Shown here: positions 16,849 to 26,121 of the stretch, in pieces | How the letters are laid out: the number at the start of each line of letters is the position of its first letter | How positions within the stretch are numbered: position 1 is the stretch's first letter | Source: Algoriphagus machipongonensis | GTDB lineage: Bacteria > Bacteroidota > Bacteroidia > Cytophagales > Cyclobacteriaceae | Length of the DNA: 64,000 nt | Direction: 5' to 3' | Assembly (NCBI RefSeq): GCF_000166275.1 | Contig: NZ_CM001023.1 | Coordinates: 496,001-560,000, forward strand | Notes under the pieces: model-generated | Seen by the model: the letters and a program-made list of their open reading frames with translations, nothing else | Database searches by the model: none | What the model was told of the DNA's origin: nothing | Made by a program: the position numbers and the translations under genes

Positions 16849-19800
16849 TTATGCTTGTTGTAGTTTTTCCTTGATGGGTAAGAAAAAAATCATTTCGGTT
16901 CCTTCCCCCTCTTTACTTTTCACCCGTAAATCTCCACCATGCATTTTGATGATATCATAGCTAAGTGAAAGGCCGAGTCCTGTTCCTGAGCCCGTGGGTT
17001 TTGTTGTGAAAAAGGGCTGGAAAATTTTGTTTTTAATGGCTTTTGGAATTCCATTTCCATTATCTTCCACGGCAATTTCTACTCCACTTTCTCCTTCGAG
17101 GTCTACAAGCCGGGAATGGATTGTAACTTTAGGAATATAGTTTCCTAAACTGCCATTTTCTGCTATCAGCTCTTTTGCCTTGGAGTCTACCGCATAAAAG
17201 GCATTGTTGATCAGGTTTAAAATTACCCTACCAATATCCTGACTCACTACTTCTACTTTGGGAAGGTCTGGAGCTAAGTTAGTAGCAAAGTCTGCCGAAA
17301 AACTTTTGTCTTTAGCTCGTAGACCATGATAACTTAACTTAAGAAATTCCTCTGCGATTGTATTAAGGTTGGCAGGCTGTACATCTCTTGTATTGGTACG
17401 ACTATGCTCCAGCATTCCTTTCACAATAAAATCTGCTCGCTTTCCATGATGAGTGATTTTATTAAGGTTTTGTTTAATATCATTTGAAATTTCAACAGCT
17501 ATTTCGGTATTCCCCTGGGCTAACTCCTCCTGCATCTCGTCGATTAATTCAGTACTCACCTCTGAGAAGTTATTCACAAAATTCAATGGGTTTTGGATTT
17601 CATGGGCGATACCTGCTGTGAGTTCTCCCAGCGAAGCCATTTTTTCGGATTGGATCAGTTGAGATTGGGTGGCTTTTAGCTCGGTATAAGCTTTCTCGAT
17701 TTCTTTTGCTTGGGCCACTTCCCGTTCTAGACTTTGAGCTCGCTCCATCATCCGTATTCTGCGTTTTAAACCTGAATACGCTCCCAAAACCACAAGGCAC
17801 AGAAGGACTGCATAGATGGAATAAGCCCACCAGGTTTTCCACCATGGTGGCAGTAGGGTGATGACTAGCGATTTACCTACATCGTTCCAAACCCCATAGG
17901 CATTGGAAGCGATGACCTTGAAAGTATAAGTTCCCGGTTCCAGGTTTGTATAGGCTGCAAAATTGCGATTATCATAAATATAGTCCTGATCAAGACCTTC
18001 CAGCATATGGGCATATTGATTTTTAGAGGGATTGGCATAGTGCAAAGCGGCAAACTCAAAACTGATGTCATTTTGATCGTGCTGGAGTGTGACTTCATTG
18101 GTTGCTAGCAAATCTACTTTCAGGGGCGAATCTTCACCCATGTCATAAACTGAGCGGTTTGAAATCAAAAGATTGGATATGATGACTGAAGGTGGAATTT
18201 TATTGGAAGCAATAGTTGAAAATGTGGTGATTCCATGATCCCCTCCGAAATAAAAATTGCCATCCGGGGTTTTGTCTGCTGCAAGTGATATAAATGATTC
18301 TCCACCTATTCCGTCTTCCTCATTGTAGTTGATAAAGGTGACTTTATCTAAGGATTCATTTTGCATCATCTGGATCAATCCACTTTGGGTAGAAAACCAC
18401 ATTTCTCCATTTTCACCCGGCAATACTGTTTCAATAAAATTGGTAGGCAGTCCATCCTGCTCCGTGTAATAGGAAATTTCATCCTTGGCTATATCCAAAA
18501 TATTGATCCCCCCATAGGTTGCCATCCAAAGATTTCCATCCTTCTCCAATACATCATAAACTTGTCGGTCACTGAGAGTAGTTGGGTCCAAAGGATCACT
18601 GGTGTAGTATTTTACCGCATTTGTTTCAGGATCAATTCTTGTGACTCCCGCATTGACACTAGCTATCCAGATGTATTTTTCTCCTACCTCGATATCCGAG
18701 ACGTTTGCATCCTGAATGATGATCTCCGCATTTTGCTCATTGACATTGACGACAGTGGATTCTGTAGTTACATCAATATCTTGTTTGAAAATCGCTACCC
18801 CATATAGGTCTATAAGATCTGGTTCGGAATCATTCCAGCTATCGTAGTGATGACTGTCATCGGAAGTATATCGAAGGGTATAAGACCCAGGATTCAGTTC
18901 AATTTGAGCAATCATTAATCGGTTTTTAAGTGCTCCGCCTGCCCAAAATGAATCTTCTATGGTTTCCATTCCAATAACTGTTTCACCTAGTCCGTTTGTT
19001 AGCCAGCCATAATCTGCCATACTTGCAGGGTCTCCTTCTCCAACGGTGACTAAAAAGTAGGTGCCTTTCTCAGTGATCTCAAAACCCTGGGTGAGTTCTT
19101 CACTTTGGCCAACTTGCTTGATACTGGCCAACTCCTGATCTGTTTCCAACCATTTATTGATTTGGGAAAGGATTTCATCCGGATAGGTTTGGTTATACTG
19201 ACTATTGATATGCTTGAAGTTTTCTGAGGAGGGATTTAAAATTGCTAGTCCCCCATTTGTGCCTATCCATAGGTTTCCTTTTTTGTCCTCACGAATCACC
19301 CGAACCTGATTGTTTGGCAAGCTATTTTCACTTTCTGATCGATCGTATTTAAATCGCTTTATTTCTTGATAGTTTTCATCCATTTTGATTAGACCATCTC
19401 CCCAGGTTCCTACCCATAAGGTTCCGTCGTTTTGTTCATAGATAGATCTTGCTGATCCACCAAACATGTCATTGGAAGAGGGGAAATTAATTTTCTTCAC
19501 AGAATGATCTGATTCATTGAAAACATCAAATCCATTACCTCTATTACCCACATAGATTTTTCCGGGAGTGATTCTCGAGGCGAATAAGCCATAGGTACCA
19601 CCAGAACTTAATGAATTGGGATCTGCCTGATCATGCTTGTAAGCGGTGAAAGGTTGATTGACCGGATCATATTTGAAGAGACCTTTAGAACGAGATCCAA
19701 ACCAAAAAATACCGCTTCGGTCGATCGTTAACCTGGTAAATCTGTTGGTCCAGTAACCAGTATTCATTTTTCTATTTCCCGGAATGATGACTTCTGTATA

Positions 19801-20745
19801 CTTATCACTATTCCCTTCAAATTTTAGAAATCCTCGGTAGTTGTTCAAAACCCAAATATTGCCATCTGAATCTTCATTTATAGAATTTAAATAAGTAGCA
19901 ATGTCTTCATTACCAGTGTCATACTGAATAATTGTACGTAGTTTATTATTTTCTACATCATATTTATAAATCCCCTGCCGGCTCGTGATCCAAAGGATGT
20001 CATCTTTGTCTAAATAAAGCGCCGTAATGAGGTTTTCTTGGCTATTAAAAGTATTTTCAACATCAAATTTGATAGCAGTAAATTCTGACGCGTTTTTTGG
20101 TAATTGCATCAGGCCATATACTGATGAACCTCCCCAGATGACTCCGCTCTTGTCTTCATAGACGGTTATTGAAAAAGAAGAGTGGACTGCAGGTTTTCCA
20201 TTGACATTGGCATAAGGAGCATGTTTCCATGTATCCTCTTTCGGGTCATACTGAAGAATCCCTTGTCCAATTGTTGTTGCCCATACTCTGCCCTGAGAAT
20301 CTGGCAATACTTTAACAGTTCTGGAAGCTCCGACTGTCTCAAATATGGAGTCTAAATTGTAATTCTTAAAGGTGTTATTTGCCCTGTTAAAATAAGTGAG
20401 ACCAATTTCATTGGCAATCCATAAATTTTGGATACTGTCTTCAGAAATATAGAATGTCTGGTTATGCTGCAAACTATTAGGATCTCCTATGATGTTGCGA
20501 TAAGTTTTCCAATTGTAACCATCATATCGCTGAACCCCATTGGCAGTGCTAATCCAGAGTAGGCCATAGCTATCCTGTGTTATGTCCAAAACGACAGGTG
20601 AAGCTAAACCATTGGATATGGAGATACTCTCTAGGTTTATTTCCTGAGATTTTAGATCCTCGCTGAAGCAAAAAAAGAGTAAAAAAATGGAAACTGTAAA
20701 AACCATAATCTTACTGGTCATTGAGCTATTTGTTGAATACTTCAT
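16849..20745 (-). CDS. Periplasmic regulator-propeller sensor histidine kinase with an inserted domain
   Basis: A 1298-residue membrane kinase: an N-terminal hydrophobic signal (VFTVSIFLLFFCF), propeller blades (about 35-535, e.g. GLLWISTANGVQRYD and NLWIGTNGGLAIL), and an inserted region of about 115 residues (540-655). More blades follow (to about 860), then a Y_Y_Y domain (about 870-975, ending GTYTFKVIASNAYG), one membrane helix (about 985-1005), a coiled coil and the HisKA/HATPase core with His1048. The insert (motifs TEKGTYFLVTVGEGD, GSYTLRYTSDDSHHYDSW) reads as a beta-sandwich, perhaps carbohydrate-binding; this is inference. No receiver or DNA-binding domain follows, so a separate regulator is needed. 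The kinase end is nearly identical in DNA to that of the gene at 12738-16028. Confidence 0.9.
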   Translation of the reverse strand: MKYSTNSSMTSKIMVFTVSIFLLFFCFSEDLKSQEINLESISISNGLASPVVLDITQDSYGLLWISTANGVQRYDGYNWKTYRNIIGDPNSLQHNQTFYISEDSIQNLWIANEIGLTYFNRANNTFKNYNLDSIFETVGASRTVKVLPDSQGRVWATTIGQGILQYDPKEDTWKHAPYANVNGKPAVHSSFSITVYEDKSGVIWGGSSVYGLMQLPKNASEFTAIKFDVENTFNSQENLITALYLDKDDILWITSRQGIYKYDVENNKLRTIIQYDTGNEDIATYLNSINEDSDGNIWVLNNYRGFLKFEGNSDKYTEVIIPGNRKMNTGYWTNRFTRLTIDRSGIFWFGSRSKGLFKYDPVNQPFTAYKHDQADPNSLSSGGTYGLFASRITPGKIYVGNRGNGFDVFNESDHSVKKINFPSSNDMFGGSARSIYEQNDGTLWVGTWGDGLIKMDENYQEIKRFKYDRSESENSLPNNQVRVIREDKKGNLWIGTNGGLAILNPSSENFKHINSQYNQTYPDEILSQINKWLETDQELASIKQVGQSEELTQGFEITEKGTYFLVTVGEGDPASMADYGWLTNGLGETVIGMETIEDSFWAGGALKNRLMIAQIELNPGSYTLRYTSDDSHHYDSWNDSEPDLIDLYGVAIFKQDIDVTTESTVVNVNEQNAEIIIQDANVSDIEVGEKYIWIASVNAGVTRIDPETNAVKYYTSDPLDPTTLSDRQVYDVLEKDGNLWMATYGGINILDIAKDEISYYTEQDGLPTNFIETVLPGENGEMWFSTQSGLIQMMQNESLDKVTFINYNEEDGIGGESFISLAADKTPDGNFYFGGDHGITTFSTIASNKIPPSVIISNLLISNRSVYDMGEDSPLKVDLLATNEVTLQHDQNDISFEFAALHYANPSKNQYAHMLEGLDQDYIYDNRNFAAYTNLEPGTYTFKVIASNAYGVWNDVGKSLVITLLPPWWKTWWAYSIYAVLLCLVVLGAYSGLKRRIRMMERAQSLEREVAQAKEIEKAYTELKATQSQLIQSEKMASLGELTAGIAHEIQNPLNFVNNFSEVSTELIDEMQEELAQGNTEIAVEISNDIKQNLNKITHHGKRADFIVKGMLEHSRTNTRDVQPANLNTIAEEFLKLSYHGLRAKDKSFSADFATNLAPDLPKVEVVSQDIGRVILNLINNAFYAVDSKAKELIAENGSLGNYIPKVTIHSRLVDLEGESGVEIAVEDNGNGIPKAIKNKIFQPFFTTKPTGSGTGLGLSLSYDIIKMHGGDLRVKSKEGEGTEMIFFLPIKEKLQQA
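16860..17428 (-). repeat. Duplicated kinase-domain DNA, copy 2
   Basis: Partner of 12748-13320. The encoded proteins differ at only about a dozen positions between KGMLEHSRT and the shared LPIKEKLQQ end. The sensor regions upstream are not similar at this level. Confidence 0.8.
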
Positions 20746-21371
20746 GTAATTAAAAATTTATAAAGGGCGATCTTATAATTGAAATACTTTCCCTTGGGTG
20801 GGTTTAGAATGGAAATGAAAAACCTTTTCTGACTTCTTGATTTGAATTCCGAAGTGTGTCTCTCATTAGAGCAGCGATAAAAAAATGAATCTGATAAAAC
20901 TTGCATGTCTACTAAAAATATTACAATTCTTACTAATCACTTACTTCTCTGAAAATAAGGGATTATGAAGAGAAATCAATTCTAATCGGCATAAAAAATT
21001 GTATTTTTTGAATCTTGCGCCTAAAAAAAATGAAGGTTATAAAATTTTGTTTTGCTATGGAGAGAAGAGAGCTGTCATTGAAAATAGATCAACTAGGATC
21101 CGCGAATAAATCATCATCTATCTGTTGAATGAGGGATTGGATTTTTTCTCATAATGGAATAAGTGCGGGTACAATGAAATAGAAATTGGAAAAACATGGA
21201 GGCTGCTCGAATGATGGTGATAAAATATCCCCACAATTGGGGATTGATATTGGACCAGTAATCATGGACTTTTGAATCAGTCAGATTAATCGCTTTTCAA
21301 CCCAGGTTTATTATTAGATAAGCAATCTAGTTTTCGAAGCTTTAGAAGCAGCTTGTCTTAAATCAAAACTT
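20746..21371. other. Divergent intergenic region
   Basis: A 626-base AT-rich region between a minus-strand kinase gene and a plus-strand secreted-protein gene; it must hold both promoters. I see no open frame with coding character and no strong hairpin. TAGTTTTC near 21328 is one mismatch from the Bacteroidota -7 element but lacks a clear -33 partner. Confidence 0.5.
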
Positions 21372-22316
21372 ATGAAAAAAACTATTAAACAATTCTATTT
21401 CGAAGGCCTCTTTTTTTTAGGTCTTTTAACCACTATCAATATTTCTTCCTTTGCCCAAGGTACAGCTGTTGGAGATAAAGCCGAATCCACTGTTGAGATT
21501 TATCAATACCACGATTATGTGAAATCCGGCAAAAGCGAGGTAGTAAAATCCTATCTGCTGAATGAAAAGAGCAAAGATGCTATTAGCTCAAATTGGTGGA
21601 GTGCTATAGAAAAAAAAGAAGATTTGGAGCGTGAAGAGCTTTCTTTGGCTAAACTCCCAGATTTTAAAAATTGGAACATATTGTTCACCTATTTGAATGG
21701 AGTATTTGTTGGGGTCCAAAAGCAAGACGATTCCTGGACAATGCTCAAGTTTAATGTAGTCGGTGAGCATAGTAATGCATACATATACCCAAACAATGAA
21801 GATTATTTAGATGGAAAGACCATCCGTCCCTATGCTTTTCTAAAGAATACAGATGAGGATTTGACCCAGGAAATCGAACTCATGGTTCGGGGAGCAAATA
21901 TGGGGATATCTCCTGGATATATATACGAAACTCAGCTGACTGCAATTCAGCTTGAAAGAATGTTAACAAAGGAGGGTTTTGTGCGAATCAACCGGACCCA
22001 AAACTATGTTGATGAAAATGTAGGTATCGGAAACTTTGAGGTGAAAGCCAAGTCAGGTCATGATTATATCATGATTCTGTACACACCCAAGGAGCAGCCC
22101 ATTTCACCAATAGCTGTTATCTCTGCGGGAGGCAAAAGTGCTACTGATGGTAATTTCTTTCAAGAATATCAGTTACCAGGAGCACTGAGCACTCTTCCTA
22201 CCAAGGTGAGCAATGCCGTACATCAAAGTCAATCAGGTACTCATTTTTATATAGACGTGGTATCTGCCTCAGGGACTAATTATGCCCTGTTTGATATTTT
22301 TGAATTGAAAAAGTAA
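21372..22316 (+). CDS. Secreted protein of unknown function
   Basis: A 314-residue protein with an N-terminal signal peptide (hydrophobic FLGLLTTINISSFAQ, likely cleaved after FAQ). I recognise no family. The mature part is acidic, with few cysteines, a region rich in aromatic residues near 75-150 and a beta-rich C-terminus (YDIMILYTP-like and HFYIDVVSASG strands). It precedes another secreted unknown on the same strand by 119 bases, so the two may form a unit. It lies divergently from a propeller kinase, a common place for genes controlled by such sensors, but no direct evidence links them. Confidence 0.75.
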   Translation: MKKTIKQFYFEGLFFLGLLTTINISSFAQGTAVGDKAESTVEIYQYHDYVKSGKSEVVKSYLLNEKSKDAISSNWWSAIEKKEDLEREELSLAKLPDFKNWNILFTYLNGVFVGVQKQDDSWTMLKFNVVGEHSNAYIYPNNEDYLDGKTIRPYAFLKNTDEDLTQEIELMVRGANMGISPGYIYETQLTAIQLERMLTKEGFVRINRTQNYVDENVGIGNFEVKAKSGHDYIMILYTPKEQPISPIAVISAGGKSATDGNFFQEYQLPGALSTLPTKVSNAVHQSQSGTHFYIDVVSASGTNYALFDIFELKK

Positions 22317-22435
22317 CAGGATTTTTTAAACAGAAATCCAGTTTTCTCTATCATTAAAATAAACGTTTTCCGGCGTGAATCAAAGGATCCTTCTATCCCT
22401 GAAATCTGAAATTTTACAATCTTAAATTCAAAGAA

Positions 22436-23437
22436 ATGAAATCAATATTTAAACCCTTAGCTTTCTTCTCCCTCTTTTTTTTGGGAATTTCCTCTCTTGG
22501 TTTTGCTCAAAAATCCCTTCAAGAAATAGCGGAATTGAATGACAAAAAATGGGATAAGCTTGTCAAAAACTACCGAAATTACAGCAACTCGATAGATCAG
22601 CTCCAAGGCTTACTCAATGTAGAGCTCCTAGCGGAAGAGAATTTACCAAACCCTAAGAAAATTGGTGTTTTATCCATGCAAGTTTGGGATTACTCGGTAA
22701 CAAATTCCTCCAAAGTGGCACAAACCACTGTGTATCAGAAAAATTTTCTAACACCGGAAGGAAGCAATCTTGTGGCAGATCATTTCTTGGAGTCTATTCT
22801 TCCCATATTTCAAGATCAATTCCAAGCGAAGGGGATAGCGCTAGTAGAGCCTAGTGAGTTTCTCACAGATGAGGAAAAGAGAAAGATTTATGAAGAAGGA
22901 GGTAGTAGGATAGAGACTAGCGGTTTGGTCAAGACACTCGGATCTATTACCTCTTTCCTGTACAATTCAAAAATGGGAGAAGGCTCAGTTGCCGCATCAG
23001 GCTATGAGTTTTATCCAATCAGTGTTGTGAATATGTCTACAGACTTCAAGGCGCCGGCCACACTTGGATTGCTCGTTGAAGATTTGGATTTAGATGCCGT
23101 ATTGATTCTCTCAGTTGGAGTAAGCCTTGTCAAGAACGGACGAACTATGGTATTGCATAAAATTGAAGCTGCGATTGTCGGCCCTATAGATGATGACCAA
23201 TCCAAGGAGTACAAAGGGAGAATTGGGGCAGGTATGATGAATATGTACAGAGATGGTTTGAACTACAGTTCTGTCATGCTTGAGGTAGAGCCTTTTGAAG
23301 TCGCCAAAATCAACAAATCAGAAGGAGCAATTGAAGAATGGCAGTTGGACGGACTTGATGTGGTCAGCAAACGAATGGCAGCTGATCTGATTAGGGGTAT
23401 GGAGAAGTTTATTGCTCTGGATAAGTCGAAAGATTAA
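22436..23437 (+). CDS. Secreted protein of unknown function
   Basis: A 333-residue protein with a signal peptide ending in SLGFAQ. The mature protein starts with a helical stretch (SLQEIAELNDKKWDKLVKNY), followed by an alternating alpha/beta region with hydrophobic strands (KKIGVLSMQVWDY, LDAVLILSVGVSLV, EAAIVGPI). That layout recalls periplasmic TolB-N/LpoB-like or CsgG-like folds, but this is only a visual impression and no family is claimed. There are no lipobox cysteine and no membrane segments after the signal. It is followed by a rho-independent terminator and a convergent regulator gene. Confidence 0.75.
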   Translation: MKSIFKPLAFFSLFFLGISSLGFAQKSLQEIAELNDKKWDKLVKNYRNYSNSIDQLQGLLNVELLAEENLPNPKKIGVLSMQVWDYSVTNSSKVAQTTVYQKNFLTPEGSNLVADHFLESILPIFQDQFQAKGIALVEPSEFLTDEEKRKIYEEGGSRIETSGLVKTLGSITSFLYNSKMGEGSVAASGYEFYPISVVNMSTDFKAPATLGLLVEDLDLDAVLILSVGVSLVKNGRTMVLHKIEAAIVGPIDDDQSKEYKGRIGAGMMNMYRDGLNYSSVMLEVEPFEVAKINKSEGAIEEWQLDGLDVVSKRMAADLIRGMEKFIALDKSKD

Positions 23438-23475
23438 TTCTTTCTGAACCCTTACTTGCAAAACATGTATGATAG

Positions 23476-23503
23476 AATCTGGGGTAAAATCCCAGATTTT
23501 TCT
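23476..23503 (+). terminator. Rho-independent terminator
   Basis: AATCTGGG (23476-23483) and CCCAGATT (23491-23498) form a perfect 8-bp stem with a 7-base loop, followed by a T-rich run (TTTTTCT). It lies between the stop of the secreted-protein gene (23437) and the convergent response-regulator stop (23524). It suits the plus-strand transcript best. Confidence 0.8.
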
Positions 23504-23523
23504 AAGTAATACCTTGCAAGGAC

Positions 23524-24168
23524 CTATAAATTAATGAGTTGGTTAGAAATTGAAAACTTGACCAAGCCTACTAAGCTGTTTTGATCAGTTTTTTTGAATA
23601 GATTTTTCTTATGACTTTCTACCGTATGTCTACTGATGAATAGCTTATCGGCAATTTCCTGGGTGGTGAGCTCCTGAATAATCAATTGGAGTACATCTAG
23701 TTCCCGCTCACTCAGCGATTGCAGGATTTCATGCTTTTTGTTTTGGAGTTGGAAATTTGATCTGAGTTTTCCGACAATTTGGTCACTATAATAAATGCCA
23801 TCATCGAGGACTCGGTTCACTGCATTCACCAGCTCTTCACTTGTATTTTCTTTGAGTAGGTATCCTTCTGCATCTGCCAAAATGATTTCTTGAACATAGT
23901 GGTCGTTGTCATGCATGGATAGGATGATGACCTTGGTTTCTGGGTGATTTTGTTTTACCCACTTGGTCAGTTGTAGTCCATCCAGCTCTGGCATACTGAT
24001 GTCTGTGATAATTAAATCTACAGCGGTAACGGATAGAAATTCCTGTGCCGATTTACCATTGGTAAATTTGCCTAGAAGTTGAATTTCTGGAATTTCGAGG
24101 AGTAGCATTTCGATACCCTCCATCACTATGGGATGATCATCTACGAGGATTGTTTTTACTTCATTCAT
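23524..24168 (-). CDS. NarL/LuxR-family response regulator
   Basis: A 214-residue regulator with an N-terminal receiver domain (1-120; acidic pocket D10-D11, phospho-acceptor D56 in LIITDISMPELDG, conserved Lys in GYLLKENT). The C-terminal LuxR-type helix-turn-helix (about 148-210) reads LSERELDVLQLI, then TTQEIADKLFISRHTVESH. It binds DNA as a dimer on phosphorylation in this family. Its start overlaps the stop of the upstream TPR kinase gene by ATGA, so the two are surely partners. It is the only response regulator in the window. Confidence 0.95.
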   Translation of the reverse strand: MNEVKTILVDDHPIVMEGIEMLLLEIPEIQLLGKFTNGKSAQEFLSVTAVDLIITDISMPELDGLQLTKWVKQNHPETKVIILSMHDNDHYVQEIILADAEGYLLKENTSEELVNAVNRVLDDGIYYSDQIVGKLRSNFQLQNKKHEILQSLSERELDVLQLIIQELTTQEIADKLFISRHTVESHKKNLFKKTDQNSLVGLVKFSISNQLINL

Positions 24169-26093
24169 GCGCTATTGGGGACTGTGACCAAAAGATCAGC
24201 ACCTTGGTCAGAAGAGTTCAATTTGATGGTGCCACCTAGAAATCCCGCACGGGTGGTCATATTTTGCCAACCGATTCCGGTACTATTATGCAATTCCTTT
24301 TCAGAAAATCCAGGGCCATTGTCACGATAATTGATACTGAGTGTCTGATTGTTTTCCTGAATTGATAGTTCAATTTGGGAAATATCACCGTGTTTTAAGC
24401 CATTATTTACTAGTTCCTGGATGATTCGATAGAGATGGACTTGGTTTTCTTTTTTCAATCTAAGGTCGAATGGGGCTAGATTTAGGCGAAAATCAACCTG
24501 ATGTGTTTTATTGATCAGCTCTTCCATTTCTTCCAAAGCCTGAAGCAGTCCCTGTCCCTCAAATTTTTTTGGCATCAGATTGTGGGAAATTTGACGCACT
24601 TCCTGAATAGAATGACTTAATAAGCCCATGGACTTTTCTTTGGATCGCTGGTCTTCTTCTGAATCAGGGTTTTTGCCTAGGCTTCCAACAAATATTTTAG
24701 CTGCGGTGAGGCTTTGACCCAATCCATCGTGTAGCTCCCGGGCTATACGTGAGCGTTCTTTTTCTTCAGCTTCGATGACCGCTTTCAGGCGATTTTTCTC
24801 TTCTGCTGCTTTAAGGTCTTGGATTTCTAGCTGCTTGCGGTATCGATTTCTGTTGTACCACAATCCCCCAACCAGAGAGATCAAAATAAAACCACCCCCT
24901 GAGATAAAAAGCTGCATTCGGTTGATAGCTTTTTGTTGGGCTATATCTGCCTCTTGCAGAGCGATTAGTTGCTCTTTTTTCTCTGTCTCATATCGCACTT
25001 CCATTTCCGAAAGACTGGTAGCTTTTTGGGCATTGAAAAGGGAATCGGTGAGTTTGTTGTAGTCTTCAAGGGCTTTAAAACCCTCCTCCTGATCCCTTAA
25101 AGCTATTTTGCTCAGAGCAAATGTCATCAAGGCGGCTGAATTTGCAGATTTTACTTGAAGAGAATCCGAGATGAGTAGCGATAAATCTGCTAGCTGAGCG
25201 GCTTCTTCGAATCGCCCCGTTTTTAGGTAGAGATTTGCCAGTTCGGCGTATCGATTCATCAGATGAGATTGATTTACCAAGTCTTTGGAGAGGGCGATTG
25301 CTTTCATATAGAGATCCTCAGCCTCTTTGAAGTTTCCCTGTCTTTCCAAGTTGCTGGCCAATCCCGAGTACGATTTTGATTCTTCGATTGCATAGTCCAA
25401 GGCATCCGAAATCTTGAGGCTTTCGTACAAGATGGAGTCAGACTTTTCATACTCCTCCAATTCCGTGTAGATAAAAGAAAGGTTGCCCAGAGAGGTCATA
25501 ATATCGATGCTATCGGGAATGGCCCGTCTGAGATCATGAGCTTCCACCCCAAATGTCAATGCTTTATCATAGTCACCAAGTGATTGGTAGATCAGCCCTA
25601 TATTGTTGGATACCATGGCTTTATCGTAAAGATTTTCCTCCAAGTCATATACTTTTTTTGCCTCATAAAAATGCCCTAGCGCCTCTGTCAATAGTCCTTT
25701 ATTCCAATAATACATCCCAATATTATTGTCGAAATGTGCAAGTTGAAGATCCTGACCAGCTTGCTCTGCCAGAGAACGACCTTTTCGGTAATACCAAATG
25801 GTGGAGTCGGGCCTGTTTGACTCAAAGAAAACCACTCCTTTGATTCGGTAGGTAATGATTTCTCCCAAAGTATCTTGGTATTTGGTGGAAATCTGTTCTG
25901 CCTTGTTGACATAGTTTAATGCAGAATCCGTGTTTTCTTGTGCGTAATAAAAGGCAATTCGGAGTAAATCTAATACCTGATCTTTTTCTTCTAAAGTTTG
26001 GAGGTTTTGGCGGAGTGAATCCGGATAGAGATGTACTTGAGCGTTGGCTTCAAAAAAGGCCAAAAAGAAAAGGAGCAAGAAACAAAGCTTCAT
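24165..26093 (-). CDS. TPR-containing NarX-type sensor histidine kinase (HisKA_3)
   Basis: A 642-residue kinase: a signal peptide (LLLFFLAFFEANAQ), about six tetratricopeptide repeats in the periplasm (about 60-340; e.g. AMVSNNIGLIYQSLGDYDKAL), a coiled coil, one membrane helix (about 396-415, FISGGGFILISLVGGLWY), a second coiled coil, then the HisKA_3 dimerisation domain with His455 in ARELHDGLGQS and a HATPase with ELVNNGLKHG, YRDNGPGF and GIGWQNM. This domain order is common in Bacteroidota and pairs with LuxR-type regulators, here the overlapping downstream gene. The TPR part probably senses a protein or peptide, which the sequence does not reveal. Confidence 0.93.
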   Translation of the reverse strand: MKLCFLLLFFLAFFEANAQVHLYPDSLRQNLQTLEEKDQVLDLLRIAFYYAQENTDSALNYVNKAEQISTKYQDTLGEIITYRIKGVVFFESNRPDSTIWYYRKGRSLAEQAGQDLQLAHFDNNIGMYYWNKGLLTEALGHFYEAKKVYDLEENLYDKAMVSNNIGLIYQSLGDYDKALTFGVEAHDLRRAIPDSIDIMTSLGNLSFIYTELEEYEKSDSILYESLKISDALDYAIEESKSYSGLASNLERQGNFKEAEDLYMKAIALSKDLVNQSHLMNRYAELANLYLKTGRFEEAAQLADLSLLISDSLQVKSANSAALMTFALSKIALRDQEEGFKALEDYNKLTDSLFNAQKATSLSEMEVRYETEKKEQLIALQEADIAQQKAINRMQLFISGGGFILISLVGGLWYNRNRYRKQLEIQDLKAAEEKNRLKAVIEAEEKERSRIARELHDGLGQSLTAAKIFVGSLGKNPDSEEDQRSKEKSMGLLSHSIQEVRQISHNLMPKKFEGQGLLQALEEMEELINKTHQVDFRLNLAPFDLRLKKENQVHLYRIIQELVNNGLKHGDISQIELSIQENNQTLSINYRDNGPGFSEKELHNSTGIGWQNMTTRAGFLGGTIKLNSSDQGADLLVTVPNSA

Positions 26094-26121
26094 AGCCGAA
26101 CATAATAAATACCTTTTTCAG

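Noticed and set aside
18361..18807. 148-residue open frame antisense to the 1298-residue kinase
   Set aside because: It lies fully inside a clear propeller/insert coding region on the other strand and has no recognisable domain.
12738..20745. Possible hybrid HTCS regulators with receiver and AraC output domains
   Set aside because: Both proteins stop right after the HATPase domain; no receiver or helix-turn-helix sequence follows in any frame.
20746..21371. Possible small RNA or riboswitch in the large divergent spacer
   Set aside because: I found no strong hairpin or conserved riboswitch-like motif there; only a weak partial match to a -7 promoter element.
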